Assembly: GCA_963678305.2 (NCBI GenBank)
Contig: CAXXVV010000012.1
Location: 1 to 64,000, forward strand
Direction of reading: 5' to 3'
Length of the DNA: 64,000 bases
Source: G963676655 sp963678305
Lineage (GTDB): Bacteria > Verrucomicrobiota > Lentisphaeria > Victivallales > Victivallaceae
Shown: one piece after another, positions 15,485 to 24,800 of the stretch
Layout of the letters: each line of letters starts with the position of its first letter
Position numbering within the stretch: position 1 is the stretch's first letter
The notes under the pieces: model-generated
The model's input: the letters and a program-made list of their open reading frames with translations, nothing else
Told to the model about the DNA's origin: nothing
The model's database searches: none
Made by a program: the position numbers and the translations under genes

Positions 15485-17202
15485 TTGATAAAGCGCTCAA
15501 AACTGTGTGCGAACGATTAAAAAACGAGATTACGCCGGACGGTTCATGGCGGGGACATTTATCTTCCAGCGCGGTTTCGACCGCGGTCGCGGCGTTTGCT
15601 TTGTCGCGAATATCTGCCGGAAAACAACCGGAAGTCACGGAGGCCTGCCGCTGGTTGGCGGTAAACATCAATACCGACGGCGGTTGGGGAGACACCCCGG
15701 CAAGTCCGTCAAATATGACTGCTACTTTGCTGGCTAAAGCCGCGCTTTCATCCCGGCCGGAGTTAGCTGAAGCGCAAAAAGCACAGATTGCTTCCGATGC
15801 CTGGCTGGTACAACACATTGGAGGGACCTTTCCTGAACAGATTATCAACGGTGTTCTTAACGCTTATGGCCATGACCGGACGTTTTCCGCGCCGATCCTG
15901 ACAATGTGCGCGATTGCCGGAATGCTCGGGACCGAACCGGATTGCTGGCGCAAGGTGCCGCGTCTGCCGTTTGAAGCTGCGGTACTGCCGCGTGTGTTGT
16001 TCAGTTCGCTTAATCTGCCGGTGGTCAGTTACGCGATTCCGGCCCTGATAGCGGTCGGTCTGGTGCATTACCGTAAGGCTGGCGGCAATAACTTTTTCCA
16101 TGAAAAGCTGATAATCCCGCCGGCGTTGCGACGGTTGCTGCGGATGACCCCGGCCAGCGGCGGGTTCCTCGAAGCCGCGCCGTTAACCGGTTTTGTCGCG
16201 ATGTGTTTGAGCGAGTCCGGGTTGCGCGATCATGAGGTGACGCTGAAAGCGCGAGACTTCCTGTTGGCGACGATCCGGCAGGACGGTTCCTGGCCGATCG
16301 ATACCGACCTGTCGAGCTGGCTGACCTCGCTGGCGTCAAACGCGCTGGTCGAAGCCGGGGCGCTGTCAGAAGCGGAATGTGATGAGCTGGCGCGAATTAT
16401 CAGGGAGCGGCAGATTAAACACATTCACCCGTTTACCGGGGCCGAACCTGGCGGCTGGGGCTGGACCGACCTGTCAGGCAGCGTGCCGGACGCGGATGAT
16501 ACTTCTGCCGCTTTGATTGCATTGGCGAAGCTTCAGCCGGGTAAAGTAACTTGCGAAGTGGAAGACGGCTTGAAATGGCTGATAAAACTGATGAACCGCA
16601 ACGGCGGCGTCCCCACGTTTTGCCGGGGATGGGGCTTTCTGCCGTTTGACCGCAGTTGTCCGGATATTTCAGCTCATGCGTTCAAGGCTTTTGCCTTGTG
16701 GCGGGAACATGTTGCCGTCGGTTTGGCGGTTCAGCTTGATAAGGCGATGGATAAAATCATCAAATATCTCCGTCATGCCCGTGATAATGACGGAATATGG
16801 AGTCCGCTGTGGTTTGGCGACCAGCATGCCCCGGAACACAAAAACCGGGTATATGGCACTTCGGTTGTGCTGGAATGTCTGGCCGGATATCCGGGAATAG
16901 ACGACCTGGCCGCGCCGGCGTTGGAATGGCTGGCCGCTGCCCGGGGCGCTGACGGTTGGGGTGGCGAACCCGGATGCCCGGCAAGCGTTGAGACAACAGC
17001 GAAAGCCGTCAGCGCGTTGAGTCAGTATGAACAGACGCGTGAGCTTGCGATAGATGCGGTCGACGTACTAGCTTCGAAACTTCTTGCCTGTGATGGTTTA
17101 CCACAGTCCAGTCCGATCGGGCTTTATTTTGCTTCGTTATGGTATGACGAAAAACTTTATCCGCTGATTTTCAGTATTTCCGCCCTGGCAAGGACAAAAT
17201 AA
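15481..17202 (+). CDS. Squalene-hopene-cyclase-like class II terpene cyclase
   Basis: 573 residues. QW-type repeats run through the protein (DGSWRGHL, DGGWGDTP, DGSWPIDT, GGWGWTDL, NGGVPTF, DGIWSPLW, ADGWGGEP). The class II catalytic acid motif is D337-A-D339-D340-T341 (DxDDT), so protonation-initiated cyclisation of a polyprene or polyprenol is expected. It is shorter than typical squalene-hopene cyclases (about 630-720 residues), and a membrane-channel insert is not obvious. The substrate may be the product of the co-encoded DUF116 prenyl synthase rather than squalene, because no squalene synthase gene is present in the window. It closes the six-gene overlapping operon. Not assigned as shc because the divergence is large. 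Confidence 0.8.
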   Translation: MIDKALKTVCERLKNEITPDGSWRGHLSSSAVSTAVAAFALSRISAGKQPEVTEACRWLAVNINTDGGWGDTPASPSNMTATLLAKAALSSRPELAEAQKAQIASDAWLVQHIGGTFPEQIINGVLNAYGHDRTFSAPILTMCAIAGMLGTEPDCWRKVPRLPFEAAVLPRVLFSSLNLPVVSYAIPALIAVGLVHYRKAGGNNFFHEKLIIPPALRRLLRMTPASGGFLEAAPLTGFVAMCLSESGLRDHEVTLKARDFLLATIRQDGSWPIDTDLSSWLTSLASNALVEAGALSEAECDELARIIRERQIKHIHPFTGAEPGGWGWTDLSGSVPDADDTSAALIALAKLQPGKVTCEVEDGLKWLIKLMNRNGGVPTFCRGWGFLPFDRSCPDISAHAFKAFALWREHVAVGLAVQLDKAMDKIIKYLRHARDNDGIWSPLWFGDQHAPEHKNRVYGTSVVLECLAGYPGIDDLAAPALEWLAAARGADGWGGEPGCPASVETTAKAVSALSQYEQTRELAIDAVDVLASKLLACDGLPQSSPIGLYFASLWYDEKLYPLIFSISALARTK

Positions 17203-17251
17203 GCTGATTAGCGGGAAATCTGCTTGTCAAACGTCCGTGGACATGCTAGAT

Positions 17252-17292
17252 TTATCCTGTATCATATAGATATGCCTTTCTACACAGGATAA
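17252..17292 (+). promoter_or_regulatory. Inverted repeat overlapping a ribosome binding site
   Basis: TTATCCTGT (17252-17260) pairs perfectly with ACAGGATAA (17284-17292). The right arm abuts the AAGGA that serves the ATG at 17297. In RNA the 9-bp stem with a 23-base loop would cover much of the ribosome site of the GH9-like gene, so it could lower or condition its translation; at DNA level it could be an operator. Confidence 0.4.
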
Positions 17293-17296
17293 GGAA

Positions 17297-20200
17297 ATGA
17301 AAAGACTGGACAAGTTATGTATTTGCGGATTGTTGTCGGCGCTTGCTTTATTGCCGGGGTGCGGGGATGACAACGAGAACTCAAAATCCGTTTCAAAGGA
17401 AAAAGTCGCGGCATTCGAGCGCAAACTGGCCGAAATAAAACGTAAAAACAACGGCAAGATCCCATTGGATGTTGTCTTGAAACGCAAGGTCAGCAAGGAA
17501 GAAATCGCCCAGGTAGAAAAAAAATCGCAGAATGAGTCTAAGCTTACTCCTACGGAAAATACCGGAGAAAAGACAAAGGAAAGTCGTCCGGTTGCTGTAA
17601 AACCAACTAAGAAGACTTCTCTTTCTCAGTCCGGACAAAAGTCTCAGGTCAAACCACAATCGCAGTCTTCCGTCGCTCCGACTGAGTTTGACGCCGGGAT
17701 GAAAACGGTTGCCAAGGCCTTGAAATTCAATCCTCCGACCGGTTTGGTCGCGTGGTATAAACTGAACGGTGATTTCAAAGATTCGTCTGGAAACGGTCTG
17801 CATCTTAAACCGTTGTCGCCCGGACAGCGGTTTTCAAAAGCTCCGGCGGTTCGTCCAGACGGTAACAAGTGTTTAGGTCCGGTCGGTAACGACTCGAAAA
17901 AATCCGGTGCGGCCGGTCCCGGTTTGCCGCTGAACAACAAAACCGGATTCACTATTTGCGGATTTGTCGCCAAACCCAGGGCCAATAATTATCAGGCTAA
18001 TCTTTTTGGTTGCGGCTCCGGGCGTTACGGTGAGACCGGGGCTTTGTTTTATGCCCCCTACGGTTTTTTGAATTCAAAAGTCGGTACGCGCATCAAGGCC
18101 AAAGCATATAAACGAATGGCGGACGGACTCTGGCATCATCATGCCATAGTGGTTCCGCCAATGAACAGCGGAAAAGAACAATACACGGTTTATATCGACG
18201 GCAAAAAAGCCTATGAAGCGCCGATGCAGTATGCCGATGATTACGGATTCTTCATGCTTGGCGAAGTTTCCGGCCCGCAGAAAGCCGGATTCCGATTCGA
18301 TGAAATCAAAATTTATAATACGCCGCTTACCGAAGCGCAAATCCAGGCGGAAGCCAAGCTGACCGGCAGTAAGAAACAAGTCGCCGGCGGCAGTGAAAAA
18401 CCCCGGATCAAACCGGATAAATATGATTTCCCGATCAAGGGAAAACTTGAGGTCAGGTTCTTCTCTCCGAAAATATTATGCGTTGTCGGTAACTACAACG
18501 ATTTTGTCCGGGACCGCTTCAAGATCGAGTGCGGCGACTTTTTGCGTAAGTTGGACACCGGGGAAAAATTCGTTAAGAAATGGTCCTACGATTTTTACTA
18601 CCGCTATTGCGCACTTGATGTGATTGGCGACTATCGTCCGAGAATTCAGAAAAATTTTCAGAAGCCGGATTATTTTACTTTTACCGATCTTGCAACCGGT
18701 CGAAAATTGCCGGTCAAGCGGACCGGATACTGGCTCAACGCTGTCGGACAAATGCGGGTGCCGGTGATCGCCACCGGCAAATTGAAGATGATTGAAGCGG
18801 CGGCGATAGCCCATTTTGCTTATATCGAGCTGGACAAACCGTTGCAGCAGGGACAGAAATATGTTTTGACTACGCCGAACAAAGAGAAGGTCGAGTTTAT
18901 CTGGGATGATCGCAAATCGCAATCCCAGGCTTTGAAGGTAAATCAGGTCGGTTATCAGCCGGAGGCCGGGCGCAAATACGCTTATCTCGGCGGCTGGCTG
19001 GCGACCATGGGGCGGTTTGAACCGAAAGACATCACTCTGAAAAAGTTCCAGATCATTGACGAGAAGACCGGTAAAAGCGTGTTCAGCGGACCAATCAAGT
19101 TCCGTTCCGGCGAACAGTTCAATAGTGCAGATAAGGTGATGATGCCGCTTTACGGTGAAACCGTTTGGGATATGGATTTTTCAACTTTTAAGACTCCGGG
19201 CAAATACCACCTTTATATTCCGGGGATCGGCATTTCACATTCGTTCGAGTTAACCAGGGACGCGATCGGGAGGGCTTTCTATACCCATGTCAGGGGGCTT
19301 TATCATCAGCGTTCCGGAATCGCGAAAAAGCCGCCGTTCACCAACTGGATAATGGGTGCGGATCACAAGGAATCATGGAAAGGGCGTTTTATCGCGAACG
19401 AATCGTTTTATTATAAAAAAGAAAAGCCGCCTTACGGTTTCCGTGGTGCTGACGGTAAATCGGTCTCGCTGGATCATTTCACGATGATCCGGGAAACCGC
19501 GACGAATATGAAACTGCCGAACGTCTGGGGCGGCTGGTGGGATGCCGGCGATTTCGACCGCCGGGAACAGCACTTCCGGATTGTTGAGGATCTGCTCAGC
19601 GCCTACCTGATGTTTCCGCATAAATTTGGCGACGGTCAACTGAATATCCCGGAATCCGGTAACGGTATTCCGGACATCATCGACGAGGTTCTCTGGTGTA
19701 TGGAAATGTGGCGTCGCGCCCAGAATAAAGACGGGGGCATCGGCTGCTGGATCGAGGCTGACAGTCATCCGACCGAATGGAATCCCGCAAAGGATACCCA
19801 GCGTTATTATCTGGCCGCGCCGACGGTTGACAGTTCACTGCGTTACAGTATTCATGCCGGATTAACGGCTATCGCGCTGCGCAAATGCGGTCAGAAAGAG
19901 TTGGCGGACAAATATCAGAAATCGGCGGAAAAGGCGTTCTCTTTTGCAACCACCGATTCAAATGCGTATTATATCAGCTGGATGCACTACAATCGACAGA
20001 AGCGTCGCAAAGAAAACTGGTCCTATCGGGAAAATCCCGAATTGCCGAAAGATCTGCTTTTCCGGGCCGCGCTGCATTTGTTTATTTTAAGCGGCAATCA
20101 GGATTATTTCCATTATTTGAGGCGTGACGCTTTCGGGTATACTTTGATGCGGACGCAATATCCGGACACCCCTTACACCCTGACTGCCCTGGCGGTAAGT

Positions 20201-20947
20201 AAAGACTTGCTGCCCGAATATCAGCAGATGTTGAGAGACCGGATTCTCAGCAAGGCAGAGGAATGGATGTATTACCAGCGGCAGGCGGCTTACCGTAACT
20301 TCTGGTATCCGCCAAATCATAAATTCTTCCGGCACATGTCATGGGGTAATGTAATACCCTTTACTAAGGGTCGTTATCTGATTATGGCGCTGTATCTGAC
20401 TGGTGACAGAAAGTATCGCGACGCGGCGTTGCTGCTTAATGACTGGATGCTCGGAACCAATCCGATGGGGCGTTCGCTTACCACCGGACTGGGACAGAAT
20501 TGTCCGATCAGGGTATTGTCGCTGGCCTCCTATTCCGACGGCATTCTGGAGCCGCTGCCGGGTATCACTCTGTATACTTTTACTTCCCGGGTCGCTTTCA
20601 AGGCCAAGTTGATGGTCTATGCGTTGAATTACCAGAAACGCGCCGACCACGGTTTTGCCGGGTTGAATATTTGTTTGCTGCCACGAGCGTTGACCAACGG
20701 GAAAAATTTGTCATTCAAAGGAATTGGCGCGGTTTTGGACCCGTTTTATCCGATCTGGCGGCGATTTAATAATATCGAACAGTATGCAGTCGAGCAGAAC
20801 GAATTCACTGTTTGGGAAACGATTGGCCCGTCGGCCTCATTTACCGGCTGTCTGCTGCCGGATAACTGGAAACCGCCGCCGGCCTGGAAAGATATCAAAC
20901 CGAAAGAAAAATTATCAGAAATGCCTGGCTATTTATTTCAGCCTTAA
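17297..20947 (+). CDS. Lipoprotein with LamG-like and GH9 cellulase-like domains
   Basis: 1216 residues. A lipoprotein signal ends in LLPGC (lipid-bearing Cys22), then comes a charged and Ser/Gln-rich linker to about residue 140. Residues about 145-355 are a LamG/concanavalin-type domain (GLVAWYKLNGDFKDSSGN to FDEIKIYNTPLTEAQI). KVNQVGYQPEAGRKYAYLG near residue 548 is the start of the Ig-like domain that precedes GH9 modules, and residues about 660-1180 are the (alpha/alpha)6 GH9 barrel: WWDAGDFD with D749 and D752, NIPESGNGIPDIIDE, and a C-terminal QNEFTVWETIG whose Glu1169 fits the general acid. Family members cleave beta-glucans at the cell surface. It begins 94 nt after the terpene cyclase and may be co-transcribed with the next two genes. 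Confidence 0.85.
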   Translation: MKRLDKLCICGLLSALALLPGCGDDNENSKSVSKEKVAAFERKLAEIKRKNNGKIPLDVVLKRKVSKEEIAQVEKKSQNESKLTPTENTGEKTKESRPVAVKPTKKTSLSQSGQKSQVKPQSQSSVAPTEFDAGMKTVAKALKFNPPTGLVAWYKLNGDFKDSSGNGLHLKPLSPGQRFSKAPAVRPDGNKCLGPVGNDSKKSGAAGPGLPLNNKTGFTICGFVAKPRANNYQANLFGCGSGRYGETGALFYAPYGFLNSKVGTRIKAKAYKRMADGLWHHHAIVVPPMNSGKEQYTVYIDGKKAYEAPMQYADDYGFFMLGEVSGPQKAGFRFDEIKIYNTPLTEAQIQAEAKLTGSKKQVAGGSEKPRIKPDKYDFPIKGKLEVRFFSPKILCVVGNYNDFVRDRFKIECGDFLRKLDTGEKFVKKWSYDFYYRYCALDVIGDYRPRIQKNFQKPDYFTFTDLATGRKLPVKRTGYWLNAVGQMRVPVIATGKLKMIEAAAIAHFAYIELDKPLQQGQKYVLTTPNKEKVEFIWDDRKSQSQALKVNQVGYQPEAGRKYAYLGGWLATMGRFEPKDITLKKFQIIDEKTGKSVFSGPIKFRSGEQFNSADKVMMPLYGETVWDMDFSTFKTPGKYHLYIPGIGISHSFELTRDAIGRAFYTHVRGLYHQRSGIAKKPPFTNWIMGADHKESWKGRFIANESFYYKKEKPPYGFRGADGKSVSLDHFTMIRETATNMKLPNVWGGWWDAGDFDRREQHFRIVEDLLSAYLMFPHKFGDGQLNIPESGNGIPDIIDEVLWCMEMWRRAQNKDGGIGCWIEADSHPTEWNPAKDTQRYYLAAPTVDSSLRYSIHAGLTAIALRKCGQKELADKYQKSAEKAFSFATTDSNAYYISWMHYNRQKRRKENWSYRENPELPKDLLFRAALHLFILSGNQDYFHYLRRDAFGYTLMRTQYPDTPYTLTALAVSKDLLPEYQQMLRDRILSKAEEWMYYQRQAAYRNFWYPPNHKFFRHMSWGNVIPFTKGRYLIMALYLTGDRKYRDAALLLNDWMLGTNPMGRSLTTGLGQNCPIRVLSLASYSDGILEPLPGITLYTFTSRVAFKAKLMVYALNYQKRADHGFAGLNICLLPRALTNGKNLSFKGIGAVLDPFYPIWRRFNNIEQYAVEQNEFTVWETIGPSASFTGCLLPDNWKPPPAWKDIKPKEKLSEMPGYLFQP

Positions 20948-20968
20948 GCTAATGGGAGGCAAATTATC

Positions 20969-21871
20969 ATGAACTTTACAATCAATGGAATGGGGGGCGG
21001 CTCCGGCTGCTCTGAAGTACGCCCTCCGGCAGTTGCCGGACAATTTTATGAAGGGGACCCGGCCCGGCTCCAGGCGCATCTGGAAAAATTGCGCGTGGAA
21101 ATCGGTAAAGTGGACGCATCGCCAAATGTCCGGGCGTTGATCCTGCCGCATGCGGGTTATGTTTATTCCGGCCGGACCGCGCTGCATGGGATGCTCCGGG
21201 CCGCCGCCGGAAAATATAAAAGGGCGGTGGTTATCGCCCCGACGCACCGGGTTCCGTTTCAGGGCCTGGCGTTGTGTTCCTACAAAGCTTACGGTTCACC
21301 GCTGGGTGACGTTAATATCGATGCTGAAGCGGTCAAAACTTTGTGCGGATACCGGCTGCCGATGCTCCAGACTATGGACCGGGCTCATGATAACGAACAT
21401 GCCCTTGAGGTGGAAATTCCATTGTTTCAGAATGTTTTCGGCGATCTGCCGATAATACCGATAATTGCCGGGCATATTGACTCCAATCTGGCGCGAAAGC
21501 TGGCGGAGTCGTTGAAGTCGCTATGGACTCCTGATACTTTGTGGATCATCAGCTCGGACTTTACGCATTACGGTCATAGTTTCGGGTATGTTCCATTTAA
21601 ATCGGACGTGCAGGAGAAATTGCGCGAACTTGATCTTGGCGCGGCTGATTTGATCATGAAATGTGATCTGGACGGTTTTGCCCGGTATATCGAGGAAACC
21701 GGCGCGACAATATGCGGCCGGGCCGCGATTATGGTCCTGCTGGCGGCGATCGAAGGTAATGGCGAAATAAACGGTGAACTGGTAGAGTATTCCACTTCCG
21801 GCGAATTGACCGGAGACTGGTCGCATTGTGTCAGTTATGCCGCAATAGCTTTTAACGACAAAGGGAGATGA
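20969..21871 (+). CDS. amrB: Memo family protein (AmmeMemoRadiSam protein B)
   Basis: 300 residues covering the whole Memo fold: VRPPAVAGQFYEGDP at the start, LILPHAGYVYSGRTA, VVIAPTHRVPFQGLA, EHALEVEIPLFQ, WIISSDFTHYGHSFGY and YSTSGELTGDWSHCVSYAAIAF at the end. Conserved His and Cys positions of the family are present. In bacteria it is usually encoded beside an AMMECR1-domain protein and a radical SAM protein; neither is adjacent here, so it is an orphan. Function in bacteria is not established. GGGAGG precedes the ATG. It sits 21 nt after the GH9 gene and 3 nt before the giant TPR gene, so the three are probably one transcript. Confidence 0.88.
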   Translation: MNFTINGMGGGSGCSEVRPPAVAGQFYEGDPARLQAHLEKLRVEIGKVDASPNVRALILPHAGYVYSGRTALHGMLRAAAGKYKRAVVIAPTHRVPFQGLALCSYKAYGSPLGDVNIDAEAVKTLCGYRLPMLQTMDRAHDNEHALEVEIPLFQNVFGDLPIIPIIAGHIDSNLARKLAESLKSLWTPDTLWIISSDFTHYGHSFGYVPFKSDVQEKLRELDLGAADLIMKCDLDGFARYIEETGATICGRAAIMVLLAAIEGNGEINGELVEYSTSGELTGDWSHCVSYAAIAFNDKGR

Positions 21872-21874
21872 TCA

Positions 21875-24800
21875 ATGAGAATTACGGGGAGCTTAGTCGC
21901 TTTTATTGTTTGGGGAATGTTGTCCGGAGCGGTCGCGGCGGATTTGCCGGCGGGGTCGCGGGTTGCGCGTTATTACGAACTATTACAGAAACGCCCGGAT
22001 AATCCGTTGTATTTTGAACGTTTGATGGGGGCCTGGGACGAGATCACTTATGGCGCGCCTGACAAGTTTTTCCGGAAACGAGTTGACGCGAAAGGTAATG
22101 ATTCCGCGGTAGCCGGGCTGCTGCTGGCGGTCTATCTGGACCGCGAAGGGCAGGAGAAAGCTGCTTTGGATGCCTGGAAAAAGATTCCAGTTGAGCTGGC
22201 CGGCCGCCCCGGGATCAAGTTGTTCCGGGCCGGATTGGAGTACCGTAACGGCAATGCCGGAGGCGCGGTCAAATTATTGCGGGAATGTCTGAAAGACGTT
22301 AACTTTGCCGCCGATAAAAGATTTGCCGCCAGAGAACTGCTGGTTCGGGCTTTGTTGCGCGATAATCAGGAGGAAGAGGCCAAAAAGGCGGTTGCTGACT
22401 TGATGAAAGAAGCGGGTAACGACCCTAATCTGCAGGAGGCTGTGATCGAGCTTCAGGTCGATGAAGGCCTGTATAACGATGCGGTCAAAAGTTGTCGTGA
22501 TTTATTGAAAAAGACCGAGCCGGGATACCGCAGCGGGATGCTGAGGATGCGGCTGGCTGAACTGAATAAACTTCTCGGCGATAATTCAGCCGCGTTGGAT
22601 GAATACGCCGGGGTCCTGGAACAATCCGGCAGCGGTTCATGGCTCGAAAAAGAGGCGGCGGCAAGAATCCGCCAGATATTTATGGCCGATGGAAATGCGC
22701 CCGGATTGCTGGATTTATACCGGAAGATCCTAAAAGGTAAACGCAGTCGACCGGAATTGACGGTAACTTATATTCGCGAACTGGCTAAATCCGGCAGCGA
22801 GGAGGAGGCCTGCAAGGAGTTTGCCGCATTGATCAAGCGGATGCCGACCGACTATCAAATGAAAGCCGCTTATGCGGATTTGCTGGCGAAAACCAAACAC
22901 TATAAAGAGGCGATCCCGGTTATTGACGAACTGCTGCGGCGAAAACCGGATAATACCGAACTGCTGCTCCGGAAAGCCGCGTCACAGGCGGCAACCGGTG
23001 ACCGGGCAGGGGCGGTAAAGACAATTCAACTTTTCCTGAAATACTCCGGCAAAGAGGAATTTGCCTGGAATCGTGCGGCGATGGCCCTGATGGGCATGGG
23101 ACTGAAAAATGACGCGGCCGAACTTTATGACCGGCTTGTCAAAGAATTTCCGGCAAGTCAGGACGCGGTTATTATGCGAGCCCGTTTTCTGGCTGCCAAC
23201 GGCAGGGAAAAAGAGGCGCTGGACGCATTGCGTAAAGCTGCCGCGAAAGGAACCTGTGAGCAACTGCTGCGGGTAATTCGCGAACTTCCCGGTAAGAAAA
23301 ATCTGGAAGTTGCATTAGAACTGCTGAATGCCAGACGGAAAGAGTTTTCCGCTGACTGGAATTTTAACATGGAACTGGTTCGGCAGTCGTTGCTGATGAA
23401 AAATCAGGAAATCGCGGTCAGCGCGGCTGAAGCGGCGGTTGGAGCCGCGGCAACTCCGGATCAGCTTGACCGATCCCTGGCGGCAGTTGAGTATGTTTAC
23501 GGCAAATATAAACTGAAAAAAGATAAAGCGGCGGCCTTGCGCGGGAAAAAGAAGCTGACGGCGGCGGAATATTGTTTGCTGGCGGATCTGGAGGAAGGGA
23601 CCGGGGCGACCGAAAAGTTTTTACAGGCCGGGTTAAAACAAAATCCTGGTTCATCCCTGATGCTGGCGCGTTATGCCGGATATTGCCGGGAACACAAAAA
23701 ATATGATGAAGCAATCAAAACATACGAACGATTACTGAATGTTGATCCTGAACACCGGACTCGATGGCGGCGGGATATGCTGACAACCGCGGTAGCGGGA
23801 AACAAGGCTGATATGGTTGAAAAGCTGACCAGGATATGGTTGAACGAAAACGCCAATTCGCCCGAGGTCTTCCAGTTTGTCGCGGCGGCTTTGCGGCGGG
23901 TTGATAAGAGTGAAGAAGCGGCCGCGATCCTTAAACGGGGTAAAGCGGCGTTTCCCGATAATCGTCAGATTGTCATGGAACTGGCGGTGCTGCTGGACGA
24001 AACCGGAAAACGCGACATGGCGTTCCGTTTGCGACGGCGGCGGATCGAGCAGGAACAGTCACTATCCGGAAAACTTGTAGCGCTGGAATTGTTGATCGAG
24101 AAAGCCAATTATAACCAGCTTGAGCAGGCGAAAAAAATATTCACCCGGAACCATCAGGCGCGGCCCAAAGCTATCTTTCCGGTTTTGGCGCTGGCCCGTC
24201 TGGCCCAGAAAAAATATGATATGCCGCGTTACCGGGAGTTGCTGACCAAGGCATTGGAACTGAAAAAAGATGATCCGGAAATCCTCTGCAAAATCGCACA
24301 GGTGGATGAACAGACCGGGCATCATCAACGGGCCGAGGAACTTCTCCTGCAGGCGGTGAAATTTGACAAAGGACCGCGATCGTTGAATCAGCTTTCGGGT
24401 TTTTATTTCAGGATTGGTGAAACCGAGAAGGCGATCAGACTCAGCCTGGGGCTGGATAATAAAAACGCGTCGACGGAAAAATTGCTCCGGGCCGCAACCG
24501 GACTGATCAGTGCTGATGAGCCGGAACGGGCTCTGGTTTTTATTTCCGAAGCATTGAAGAAAAAACCGTCTGATCCTAAAATTCATTATGCCATGGGGCT
24601 GGCTTTGAAAAGCGTTACCCGTGACGAGGCGGCGGCCAGACACTTTCTGAATGCTCTGGATTATGCGTTGAAGCTGCCCGACAAGGCATCTGCGATAAAT
24701 ATGCGCGGGAACTACTGGGATAAGCTGAAGAATATTCCGGATGAAGTGCGTGATATTCTTGCTCAATCCAGAATGGCTTCAACCCTGAATAATTACTATA

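Noticed and set aside
11920..17202. Ordinary hopanoid cluster (hpnH, shc)
   Set aside because: The radical SAM protein lacks recognisable HpnH features, no squalene synthase genes are present, and the cyclase is short; kept as unknown terpenoid.
20969..21871. Complete AmmeMemoRadiSam system
   Set aside because: Only the Memo component is present; no AMMECR1 gene is seen, and the radical SAM gene at 11920 belongs to another operon.
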